From: Sphagnum compactum
Lineage: Eukaryota > Bryophyta > Sphagnopsida > Sphagnales
Assembly: GCA_965153455.1 (NCBI GenBank)
Contig: OZ234498.1
Span: 3,038,001 to 3,102,000 of the forward strand
Length of the DNA: 64,000 nucleotides
Direction of reading: 5' to 3'
Positions 1 to 11,018 of this stretch are shown in pieces; position 1 is the stretch's first letter, and each line of letters opens with the position of its first letter. Below the pieces are notes generated by a model that was not told the DNA's origin, did no database searches, and saw only the letters and a list, made by a program, of their open reading frames with translations. The position numbers were made by a program, and so were the translations under genes.

Positions 1-3000
1 AACTTCACACCAAACTCAATAGGTTGGGGAACAAAACTCATCTCGTGGCCACCAAATAAGATGTATTTCAACCAAGTTTTCATATAATTTCATTAATTTT
101 TCAAAAGAAAGTGAATTTGACATCAAATTCAACATGGTGTAAATGTTGAAATTAGTCTAGTGGCCACCACATGGGAAAAATTGCCACCATGCCAACACGC
201 ATTTTCATAATTTTCATTAAAAACTTGAATTTCCATTCAAATTCAACAAGATTGTCTAGTGGTTTCTAAATTATTGAAATTTCAAGCATATTTTAATTAA
301 TTTTCATAAAGTCTGCACAAGAACGTGTAAATTCAAACATGTTTTAAATCAACTCAAACTTGTAAACTCAAGTATAACTGATGTGATGATCACCAAATTT
401 TGAGTACTTATTTCTATCTTCCTATCATCAATTCCAACCAATATTTTCAAATTAAAATTCATTGAATTTAGTATAAATTGAACTGGTTGGCTAAAATGAA
501 GGTTAGACCTTGCCGACAACAAATCATAAATTTAAGTACATGAGTGCAATTTTTTTTTCATATTTATCACTAATGTCACCAGACGTTGACAAACATTTCA
601 TCCACCCATGACATTAAAAAGGAAATTTCCACACATCACCTCTATAATATTTTTTTATGCACATTTAAAATGACAATTTAAAACAAGCAATGTCCATATT
701 GACAAAAGGTCAGCACATTGAAATGTTTATAAAGAGGATAAACATTAATATTTTCCTTAATGAATGCACACAGGCAAATTGAATATATTTCAAAGCATTA
801 AAATCCCATTTGAAAAAAAAACTAAACCTTCTATAATGACCATAAAATAACACCAACATTTTTGCTTAATGTTCATTAAAAATTTGACGTGCAATTACAA
901 TGCACAGGAGTTATTGTCAACTGCATCAAGATTAGTTTTTTCCTTAAATGCATGGGTCACATTAATATTTATCATGGAATAAACTATTATATTGCTTTTA
1001 GCCGAAAAAAAAAATGTGACACAAGTATTTCAACCCATTGTTTTGGGGCTACATTGATTACGTTTCCACTTATAGTGAAAAGAAAATTTTGAATATTTTA
1101 AAACATTTTTTCAAGAATATTCCAAGAATATTTCCCAAAAGGTAGTCATATAAGGAGGCACTAGTGGCTCCTATTAGCACATTTGCATCTTGCTTTCCAA
1201 GTACTTACAATGTTTCATGAATTCCCTCAATTAGAATGGCCTGGATATTACTTCTATTTCTACAATCCTCTTTTGAAACATATAATGCAACAAAATGTTG
1301 TATCTCCAAAGATTAAAACTTCTACCAAATTAAATAATTCATCCCACACCATCCTCTTTTTATATGTTTCACCAGTCCTCCTTATCATGAAGGTAGTTAA
1401 CACTATTTATGCAAAAGGAAAAGAATCACTTAAATTCACTAGCGTTCCACATCTTCTTTGGCCTTTGATATACTACTAGTTTTTAAACTCCATAATGCAC
1501 ATCCTCCAAAACCAACGCAACATCACATCCACGACTCATATTGATTCGGAAAAAAACACATAAAAAAAAAAACAAACAAAAAATCAATGCCAAGTGTTGT
1601 TGAAATCCCAACTCACAATAATAAACGTTGTGGAACGTAACTTGCAAAAAAACAAAACAAACAAAGAAACATAACACAAAGTTTACATAACCTTTTCCAC
1701 TTTCACCATCAATTGTCGAACTCTTGTTGCCTTCTAAGTTTTGACGATTGATGGTATTATTCGATTCAAATAAGGTTTATCAACCCGAATTCTATGCCAC
1801 AATCTTTGATCAACCTTGACTAGATGGAGCCAAAATTGATAAAGATGAAAAAACAACTGGCACAAAATAGATACTTAACCTTCTCTATTTTTGACTACCT
1901 AATGAACCAAATGTGTGTTGATTTCTTATTTGAAATAACAATTCCTTAAAATCTAACCCAAAAAACATACTTTTTTTGAAAAAAAATTCACAAAAATGTG
2001 AAATGTGGCGATTTCATGAAAATTTAATGCTTTAAAAACCATCATTTTAAGCACTTTGTAATATTGGTCATTTTTTTTTATGCACCAATGTTTTTCTTTC
2101 CTTTTGGTGAATTTATAGTGACAAAATCATATGCAAATTCTACAAAGGGTTGTTTTTGCAAAAGTAGCCATATTTTGAGGAAAAAAATGAGAAGTCACCA
2201 CATTGAGATGCTAAGTTCATGGAGATCACTTTAACAAAATAGGGTTTTGTCTACTTTCTTGGTTGACCTCTAGGTATATTTGGCTCAATGCTCTTGTGGA
2301 TGATAAGATTACCACATTTTTATACATGGTCGAGGAAAATATCCAAAAATATATAAGGATGTTTAAATTATTTTCTTTTCATATTTTATTAATACCCAAA
2401 TTTGATTAAATCAACTTATGGATAATCATCACCTTCTTTACATCATGAAATTGAAAAAGAAATTAATAAACATTATTTTTTATTCTCCACCCATATTTAG
2501 CATTGAACCATGCAAAATATTTCTCTCATCTTAATTCACTTATTTATTGATCTTGTAACTTAATGTTTATAACTTGTTATTCATGTAATTATTTAAAGGT
2601 TAACTTTGATAACTTATTAGGTGACGAGATTTTTAAATTTAATAATGATTTTAATTAATGTGCATGACTCAAACATGGTGACTTACAAAATAAATCTTTA
2701 GACAAATTAAATTGCATGACTCAAAGATGGTGATTAATGAGAAAAATTATCTCATAAATTAATGTGCATGTTGAATCACATGGCTTAGTGTAAAACTTAA
2801 AAAAAAGATTATTTAATTTTTTTTGGGTTGGTATATAAGTGAATGTTTGAAACCTTTGAAAACACCTTCATTTGATAAGAACAACTTGTTAAGAGTGAAA
2901 AGTTTTATAAAATAAACTTATAAAAAGAATTGAAAGCTTAGTTTTCAAAAGTTTTGGTATAGTTCGTAAATGTGTAGAATTCATGATAAAAGGATGATTA

Positions 3001-3564
3001 GGACATAATAATTATACATAGAAAATAAATAGGTGAGTAGATATTTGTGCAAACATAAACATAAAATTTCATAATTATGTAATAAAATACATGGTTTCAA
3101 TCCTATACTCATTTGTACTCCATAATCTCAAGCCACACCCAATGATAAACATGAACTTTAGACAAAGATAAAAAGTCAACACCTATTAATATCAAACAAC
3201 TTGAGTGAAAAAAGTCAAAACTTACTAATATCAAACCACTTGGGCCAGTCAAAAGTAGGTATTACATTGTGCTATTGTTGCTTTTGCCAACCTTAGCATA
3301 TTGACCAAAAATGTTGAGCCACAATCATTTCAGTAAGCTTGTTAGGCAAATATTTCTTGATCTTCAGTTAGAGTATGTGGTGCAGTGTGTTGGTGGAGAC
3401 GCTCTAATAAAAGATTTCAAGAATACAAATCTTCACATATTAAAAAATAGAGTGCATTCATCCATTCCCTTAGAGCATCTCCCCTGTTTCAATGGAAAAT
3501 AGCCTGCACTCAATATTTTCACATCCAAATTTTGTGTTAAAAGTTTTTCCCTCACCAGGTATTA
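1..3564. other. AT-rich intergenic DNA, no gene recognised
   Basis: The stretch is strongly AT-rich, with many A and T homopolymers and no open frame that resembles a known protein. The few open frames of 60 to 100 codons have low-complexity, unbiased translations. I see no tRNA, no clear terminal repeats and no tandem array. It ends at the 5' terminus of the Helitron-like element that starts at 3565. Confidence 0.6.
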
Positions 3565-3718
3565 TCTATAGTAAAGGAACAATGAAGCTTCCCCTAAAGC
3601 CGTGCGAATGAAGCTTCCCCTTAATCCGTCCGGCCCCAAGACTTACTGTACAGAGGACGGGGTCTTTTTCTTTTTCGTTCTCTGTTTTCGGTGTTTCTTT
3701 TTGTTTATAATAATCTCT

Positions 3719-4240
3719 TTGCAGCAGCAACAAGAGACGCTGTCTTTGCTTCGGCAAGAAGTTTTCGAGATTTCTTTTCAGCAACAAGATAATTCTTTGC
3801 AGCACCCAGAGAATTCTTTGCAATAGGTAGATGCGTTCTTTGCAGCTGCAAAAGAATTTGTTTGCAGCAGTAAGAGACTTTGTTTACAGCAGCAAGAAAT
3901 TTTGTTTGCAGCAACAAGAGACTTCCTTTGCAGCAGCAAGAGATTTCTGAGATTTCTTTGCAGCAGCAAGAGGCTTTGTTTGCAGCAGCAAGAGACTTTG
4001 TTTGCAGCAGCAAGAAATTTTGTTTGCAGTAACAAGAGAATTCTTTGCAGCAACAAGAGGCTTTCTTTGCAACAGCAAGAGATTTCTAAGATTTCTTTGC
4101 AGCAGCAAGAGACTTGCTTTGCTGCAACAAGAGAATTCTTTGTAGCACCCAGAGAATTCTTTGCAGCAACAAGAGACCTTCTTTGCAGCAACAAGAGAAC
4201 ACTTTGCAGTAGCAAGAGACTTTCTGAGATTTCTCGGATT
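3719..4240. repeat. 24-bp minisatellite inside element A
   Basis: Roughly 20 imperfect copies of a 24-bp unit close to TTTGCAGCAGCAAGAGACTT plus four bases. Because the period is a multiple of three, open frames of 70 to 145 codons appear on both strands. Their translations are only Gln/Leu/Ala/Lys-rich repeats (LLLLQR, CSSKRF), so I do not call them genes. Confidence 0.85.
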
Positions 4241-4956
4241 TGTTTTTTTTCTTTTTCCGCAGTAGTTAGAGGATGATTTTTTCCTTCCTTATGGTTTTCT
4301 TTTTATGATTTCTGTGTATCTGTGTGTCTTCTTCTTTTGGTTGCAGCATTTTGCAGCTTCAGGCTTCCCATGTCCAAAGCTGAAGAATCCTGCAGACCAT
4401 TTTCTTCGAGCAGTGAACTTAGACTTCGATCGAGTCAAGATGGGTGTACAAGGGTCCTTCAAGATCAGAGTAAGAAGAAATGATTTTAAATTTCACACCC
4501 GCATCATCGAAGCAGATTGTTTGAAGATTGTTTTCCTTCTTACTCTACCGACCTCTAAAATACAGCAAAATCAGTTTAAAATCCGTCTGTCCATCTGTCC
4601 GGTCGCAATTATGATGGGGTAAATTATAGAAATTCTGTGCTCAGCTGCTCTTCATCTGTAGCTTGGAACCCTTTGTGGATTTAATCATTGCAACCCATGT
4701 TTCTAAATTGAAATCCGCAAAGAGCAACACATCACCAGCTTCTCACGACGTGGCGCTGACTCGCGCTGGAGGAACTCCCAGCTACCCGCAGATTAGACTC
4801 CGCAGGACCAGACAGACATTTCCTCCATCCGTTCGACCCGTCCATCCATCCGTCCCGTCATACCAGGAAGATGGCAGGGAAGATGGCATCATACATGGAA
4901 AAAAACCCTGGCAGAAATAAATAACCCCCCCCCCCGCCCCCTCATGCCCGGCTCTA

Positions 4957-5422
4957 GGGGGGGCACCCCCAAGATTTACTGTACAGAGGACGGGGTGTTT
5001 TTCTTTTCATTTTCTTTTTCGTTTTCTGTTTTCGGTGTTTTTTTTTGTTTATAATAATAATAATAAAATAGAAAAATGAAAAATAATCTTATATATATAT
5101 ATGTATAAAGTTTTAATTTTTTAATTCATCCATCCCATCAGCCGTCTATTTAAGCCGGACGGGGATGGATGTCTATTTAAGCCGGATGGGGTGGGTTAGG
5201 ACCGTCAAAGACCCAACAGTTTTAGGTGCATGTTTGATTTATTTTAAACACACACTTGTGCATTAGGCACGGGGCACAAACTTGCCCGGCCCCAGGGGGG
5301 GCACCCCTAAGATTTACTGTACAGAGGACAGGGTGTTTTTCTTTTCATTTTCTTTTTCGTTCTCTGTTTTCGGTGTTTCTTTTTGTTTATAATAATAATA
5401 ATAAAATAGAAAAATGAAAAAT

Positions 5423-5455
<33 letters not shown>

Positions 5456-5501
5456 CCGTCAAATACACACACCTGTGCATTATGCACGGGGCTCAGACTA
5501 G
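4957..5501 (+). repeat. Duplicated 3'-terminal module of element A
   Basis: Two direct copies of the Helitron end region. Copy one (about 4957-5284) and copy two (about 5286-5501) both run from a G/C-rich box through AAGATTTACTGTACAGAGGA, a pyrimidine tract, an AATAATAATAA stretch and a TATA run to a GTGCATTA-GCAC hairpin. Copy two has lost an internal part. Only copy two ends in CTAG; copy one reads CTTG at 5281-5284. Confidence 0.7.
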
Positions 5502-6590
5502 TTACATATAGTAAAGGAAAAATGAAGCTTCCCCTGAATCCGTCGAGATGAAATGAAGCTTTCCATCCATCCGTTCGTCATCCATCCATCCGTTCGTCAT
5601 CCATCCATCCGTTCGTCATCCATCCGTTCGTCATCCATCCATCCGTTCGTCATCCATCCATCCGTTCGTCATCCATCCGTTCGTCATCCATCCATCCGTT
5701 CGTCATCCGTTCGTCATCCGTCCGTCATCCATCCCGTCATCCATCCAAACAGAACAAATATATATTTTAAAAAGGGAAAAAACTAGAAAAAAAATAAAAA
5801 CAGAAAAACACTTTAACAATTAGAAACTTTTTGTAAACACTTAAACATGAAACAAAAAAGGGAAATACAGTAAAATAATCTTAAAAGAAAATTAAAAAAT
5901 AGATGACAAAAAATAAGAAACAAAACAGAGAGCAAAAGAAAGAGAAAAAAAACCATACTTGAAAAAAAAAATGAGGTTTGTCTTCTTTTTCCAAACTTCC
6001 AACCTGCATCTAATTAAACAAAAAAAAAAATTTAAAAAATTAATTATTTTTATTATAAAAACATATTAGAAAAATTAGAATTTTTTTGGAAAAGAAAATA
6101 GAAACTAAATAAATAAATAAACGCATAAAAATAGAAAAAAAATGAAGATAGACGAAATAAGAATAGAAAAAATTAAAACATGAAACAAACATAAACAAAA
6201 AAAAAGTAAAAACACAAAAACTATAAAAAAGGAATGGAAACAAATGAAACAAGGAAAGGGAAATACAGTAAAATCATTTTAAAAGAAAAAAATTACAAAA
6301 AAGAAGAAACCAAATAAAGAGTAGAAAATAAGAAAAAATAAAACTTATAATAATGAAGAAAAACCCTACTTGAAAAAAATGAGGTGTGTCTCCTTTCTCA
6401 AAACTTCAAACTTGCATCCAAATAAACAAAAATACAAAAGTGAAAAAGAAACACTTTATTTTTATAATAAAAACAGAAAACACATAAAAATAAAAAATAA
6501 AAAAGATAAAAGTTTTTTTAAAAAACTAAAACATGAACCAAACATTGTTGAAATAACACACCTGTGCATTAGGCACGGGGTTCAAACTTG
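5502..6590 (+). mobile_element. Helitron-like element B, degenerate, adjacent to A
   Basis: Immediately after the CTAG of element A the sequence restarts with TATAGTAAAGGAAAAATGAAG (near 5508), matching the start of element A after its TC. About 1.1 kb later, at 6561-6590, the same 3' hairpin recurs (CCTGTGCATTAGGCACGGGG) followed by AAACTTG. The 5' TC is not intact and the 3' end is CTTG rather than CTRR, so this looks like an older, decayed relative of A. The interior is a CATCC/GTTCGT minisatellite followed by A-rich DNA with no gene. Confidence 0.42.
5560..5745. repeat. CATCC/GTTCGT minisatellite
   Basis: About ten units of TTCGTCATCCATCCATCCG (19 bp) mixed with shorter TTCGTCATCCATCCG (15 bp) units. 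The open frame across it encodes only Ser/Ile/His/Pro/Val/Arg repeats and is not considered a gene. Confidence 0.88.
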
Positions 6591-8527
6591 TAAACTGTAA
6601 ATATCAAAACATCAAAACCATTAAACATTGAGGAATCATGTAAAGCCCACTGGTAGTGCGACCAGCAACCAATTAGTGTGACCACCCAATAGTAGCAGCA
6701 AGTGTGTGAGAAGTAAATGCAAATACCCAACAAGCAGCAGTCTTTTTTGTTTTCCAGTGTCTCCTGAAAAGCCCTGTATCGTGCACAAATTTGGTGTATA
6801 GACACCCATTTTTACACCGTTTTTGTGCATTGCTTCATCCAAAAAAGGCATGGAGGCCATTTTCCAGTGAAACGCTGGAGATGCCCTTACAGTGTACACT
6901 CAAGTCTGAAGCGACTACCTGGTCCTTTGAAACCTAATAATTTTCTACTTAGTTTGCTTCCAGAAGTTGCTGGCGGGCTGGGACACCAAGCAGCATCAAC
7001 TATGAATGATATTGGCAGGGCACTGGAATCAGTATGGAAAGTTGCTAATAATGTTTTTGTCTGTAGTGTCTGTTAGTGGGCAGCAAGATGCCCATTTCAC
7101 ATGACTTTCATTTAGTCTGTTGGTTGCAAAATGCATGCAGGGAACAAAATGTAATCAAAGATGTGAGCAGAAGGCTGGCAGGAAGTTGTTGCTGCCAGAG
7201 ATGTATGTAGTATGTACTAGTGTTGTGAGCTTCTTTCTTTTCAAGAGAACCTCCAGTTCCAGTTTTGATACTTTTAAAAAAAATTGAAGGTTCTTCAGGT
7301 GTGGTTTTGAGCTTGGTTTTTCTTTTTTTAAATCCTGCAGTTTCCATTTTGACATATTTTTAAAAAAAATTGGAACCCATGAGCCCAGTTCAAAACCAGG
7401 TCTAATTCCACGCAGGCATTACACATTTTTTTAATGTCAGATATTGCATAGATAGAAAGTTTTATATCAAATTAAAATTAGGGCTTATATAGATATAAAG
7501 TTTAACATTAATAAAAAATAATATTAAACTCCCTTCTTGTCAACTTTTCAAAAAAAATCAATTTCTCTACTTAGAGAACCTGCCTTTTTTCTTTTTCTTT
7601 TCAAGAATGTGTTTTCATGCTTTCAATTTTGAGTCCAAATCTAGCAAAAGACTAGTTCCAATGTCCTGTTCTTGTGCCAACATCAAAAAAAGATGTGAGC
7701 TCAGAACCTAACCCTGAACCTTCGGTTTTAACACTGAGAACCAAATACCGTCGCAACATTGGTATGTACCAAAATTGGATGGTTTTCAGTTTTTTCTGAA
7801 AATTGTTAGGTCCCGTTTTTAAAAAAACTTGTAAGAACTACTGGCTTGATTCTTGAAAAGTTTTTTTTTTCTTCCCATCTCTAAGATAACTAAACAATCT
7901 ATAAGTTTCAACATTTTAAGAGAACAATTTCAACCAATTTTGAAAGTGCCAATTCTTACACATTTTCATACTAATTGATTTGCAAAGGCAATTCTCATAA
8001 ACTAATTATCAAAGGTTCAATTGTTATTTCCAGCAAAAACATCTTTTTTAAAAAATTACAAAAATAGTATACAAAAATTTCTTCCAAAAATTTATATGCT
8101 CACAACACTCATTATATAGACTCCAAGGTGATCTACAATGCTGGTTGGCGCAAAGTCAAACCGCTTGTCAAGCTGACACTCTTCCGTCTCTTGGTACCAA
8201 GAAACTTCACCAAGGCCTTTCCCAATCTCCTAATCGATTTTTGCCGTACTGGATACACACAAGTGGAGCTAACAAATCCATACCTCGAAATCTCTCCCCC
8301 ATCTCTCACCAAAGCCAGTTAGTTTTAGAGATCTTGGGAAGCTCATGAAGGCGTGCATGCTTGATCTATTTTTTCTACATTGAAACTATTGTAGGCAGCT
8401 GCAATCTTGAGGATTGGGTTTTGGAGCTGGTTGATCAATCCTGGGGGCAAGTAGGTGGTTGAATCCTTTTTGTTTCTTTTTAGATTGAAGGGAAAAAAAT
8501 GAGTACTCTGAATGGTCGAGGAGGGAG
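6591..8527. other. Intergenic DNA upstream of the UGT locus
   Basis: This interval has moderately complex sequence at 6600-7200 and AT-rich sequence from 7240 to 8100. The short open frames on both strands show no recognisable domain. The 8130-8520 part may include the leader of the glycosyltransferase locus, since its base composition is more gene-like, but I see no firm promoter element. Confidence 0.45.
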
Positions 8528-11018
8528 ATGATTGTTGATTCTCCTCCTCCTCACCTGGTGATGGTGCCTACTCCTGGCTTAGGACACGAGAATCCTTTCC
8601 TTCAAGCTGCTAGAAGGATAGCAGACGAGGGGATCATTGTCACCTACGTGAGCACCGACAGACACATCTCCCAGGTCTTGAACAGGCCGGAGTTTGTACA
8701 TCTGAGAAGCAGCAGCAGCAGCTCCCAGCTTCTGCGGTTCGTGAACTTGCGGGATGGAATGGGTCATGTAGCGGAAAGAGAATTTTACCTAGTCATGCGG
8801 ACCCAAGAAGTGGTAACGAAGCTAACTCAGCTGTTGGAGGAAGTGGTGATCGACCTTTGTTCACCAGAGACCGAGAAGACGCGGTCTGTTGCGTCTGCAC
8901 CTCCTCCCTGTTGCATTCTGCACGACATGTTCTCCACTTGGGCCCAAGACGTTGCTGACAACCTTCAGCTTGCTAAACACATGCTGTATGTCTCCCCAGC
9001 CTGTTGCCTCGCCATCTTATTCCAGGTTTCGCTTCCTTCATTCTGCCGTTTTTTTTGTGTCCTTGAAATGCACTGTAGGAAGTTTAAGAAAACGGATCAG
9101 AGGGACACAAAAGATTTGTTGTCAACTTTAAACCCTAGTTTTCGCTACCATTTAGAGAATGTGATCTACATCTGCAGTACTTACCAAGAACATGTCTTCT
9201 GCATTAGTAGTCATAATCTGAGAGTTCTTCAAGGGCATGGAACTACAAGATTTCACAAGAAAGTGCAGCTCTGCAAGCTTGAGCCGTTTGACTGATTCTT
9301 CTGGTTTCAGGAGAATCTAATGACCTGATGGTGAAATTGTCAATGTGATGGCAGGGACCACGACTTCGAAAAGAGGGTCGTGCTCCTGTGACACCAGAGA
9401 ATGAACACATTCTTCTAACAGACATTGCTGGATTGCCACCGATTCGCCCACGTGATTTTCCCGTCTCCTTGGTGGATGCCACTGTGTGCCAGCACAGAGA
9501 GGGGCCATAGTCTATTCCATGTTGCCACTGTCATCCTGGTGAACACTTTCCATGCCTTGGAATGGAGGGTTCTGAATGGCATTCACTCTCAGGTTATCGG
9601 GACAGAAGATTTCAAGGTTAACTTTCTTACACTTCACGATAATAAATCCTCTCTCCTATATGCGGTCTAGTTGATCTTGCTGTCAATAAAGACCATGAAA
9701 GAGGTAGGTTTTTCATTCAGAAGTCTAGAGCTTTTTTGTCAGCATTGTTTTCAGGGTTTAGCATCTTCCACAGTTTAATGAAGTCCGTTCTTGTTATTAA
9801 AAAGGAACAAAAGTGCTGCTTCTGCTGTATCCAGGTGTTCAGCCTTAAAACTCCAAGCACATTTTGACTTCACAAGGAATCCAGAGCTCTAAGGTTTGGA
9901 GTCTTTTGGAGGGGGGGTGTTGTGAGACACAATGGAGAGCTTGTATCTGTCAGCCCATGGTCTTCAATGTCCAGTCTCTCATGCTGCAGTCCCACCTGGG
10001 TGCACATGCCTTTGGCAAAATTGCAGATCTGGGATTGTAACAAACCATTCAACTAGTTTGGAAAGGAAATTCTGCCATCATAGTGGGATGAAGAAGAGCT
10101 TCAAGGAAACTAAGTTGATGTTGAATGGCTTTGAATGACAGCACCTTGAACCTGTTTTTGCAGACCAAAGTTACCTTGGAAATAGGTCCGTTGCTCCCAG
10201 AGGCACAGTTTTGTGATGATGGAACAGGTGATCACATAATCAAGGAAACCACCCATGAGAAACACCATGCATACTTTGGCTCAACCTTCAGGTCCCATCA
10301 TCTGTCCTATTCATTTCATTTGGGAGTGTTGCTACACTCTCAGCTCCTCAAATCCTGGATTTGGCAGCAGGCATGGAAGCCAGTAATCAACCCTTCTTGT
10401 GGATTTTGTGTCCCCCAGATGCCCCTATGGTGACCCATGGCTGTGATGGTGCTCTGCCTGCATTGGAATTCCTCCCTCCAGGTATCTCTACTGGCTCATG
10501 CTACTACCCCTTTTGGAATCAGAGGCCATACAACCCATAAACTAATAAACTGGCACATGCGCAAGTTGATCCAGCTGCGGAACAGTTCCTCATTCCCACC
10601 TGCAGCAAACATTGGAATTGGTACCTCAAATTAAGGTGCACATATGTAAACATCTATGCTGCAAGTTTCTAATCAACTGCAATGAAATTTGTAGTTGTAA
10701 TCTTCACAGTCTTCAGGGGTCAAAGGCTGATGTGATCAAATTGAACCTTCTGTGTATAAACTAGGGCTGGCATTTTGGTCTGAGGGTCGCAGTCACAGAG
10801 TATGTGAGCGGGGGTCTTTTGGAAACAGGGTTTGAGGAAAGCACAAAGGATAGAGGGATGATTTATTTGGGTTGGGCACCACAAGTGGAAATCTTACACC
10901 ACCCTGCTGTAGGTGCTTTCTTGTCACACTCAGGATGGAACTCTGTACTGGAGAGTATATGTGCAGGAATCCCAATCCTTTCATGGCCCATGGTTGCAAA
11001 ACAGAAGCTCATTTGCAG
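8528..11018 (+). pseudogene. UDP-glycosyltransferase (family 1), frame-broken and 3'-truncated
   Basis: Family-1 UGTs transfer sugar from UDP-sugars to small molecules in the cytosol. Exon 1 (8528-9025, 166 codons, starts MIVDSPPPHLVMVPTPGLGH) is the acceptor-side domain. Exon 2 starts at 9355 (GPRLRKEG, then LPPIRPRDFP) and ends at 9616 with VILVNTFHALE and a GT donor. Exon 3 is 10164-10481 (IGPLLPEAQF, then SSVLFISFGSVATLSAPQIL). Exon 4 is 10829-11018 and carries most of the PSPG sugar-donor box (GWAPQVEILHHPAVGAFLSH, then GWNSVLESICAGIPILSWP). Exon joints are phase-consistent, but the frame shifts once inside exon 2 (near 9490-9510, where the original frame reaches TAG) and again inside exon 3 (near 10262-10280). 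The last roughly 70 residues normal for the family are not found after 11018. Sequencing error could explain the shifts, but not easily the missing end. Several introns are also more than most UGT genes have. Specificity cannot be assigned. Confidence 0.8.

Larger units (their letters stand above)
3565..5501 (+). mobile_element. Helitron-like non-autonomous element A
   Basis: The left end reads A|TCTATAGTAAAGG: a host A followed by the 5' TC expected of Helitrons. The right end has a short GC-rich hairpin, CCTGTGC-ATTAT-GCACGGG (5472-5490, with one T-G pair), then 11 bases ending in CTAG at 5501 and a host T. Host A/T flanks, 5' TC, 3' hairpin and CTRR are the recognised Helitron signature. 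There are no terminal inverted repeats and no Rep/helicase frame, so it is non-autonomous. The interior holds a 24-bp minisatellite (about 3719-4240) and three copies of a module with a TTTACTGTACAGAGGACGGG-like core (near 3641, 4975 and 5312). A second hairpin and near-end lies at 5254-5284. The boundaries are inferred from these motifs only. Confidence 0.62.

Noticed and set aside
3705-4276. Long overlapping open frames on both strands (up to 145 codons)
   Set aside because: They are by-products of the 24-bp tandem repeat; the translations are repetitive and match no protein family.
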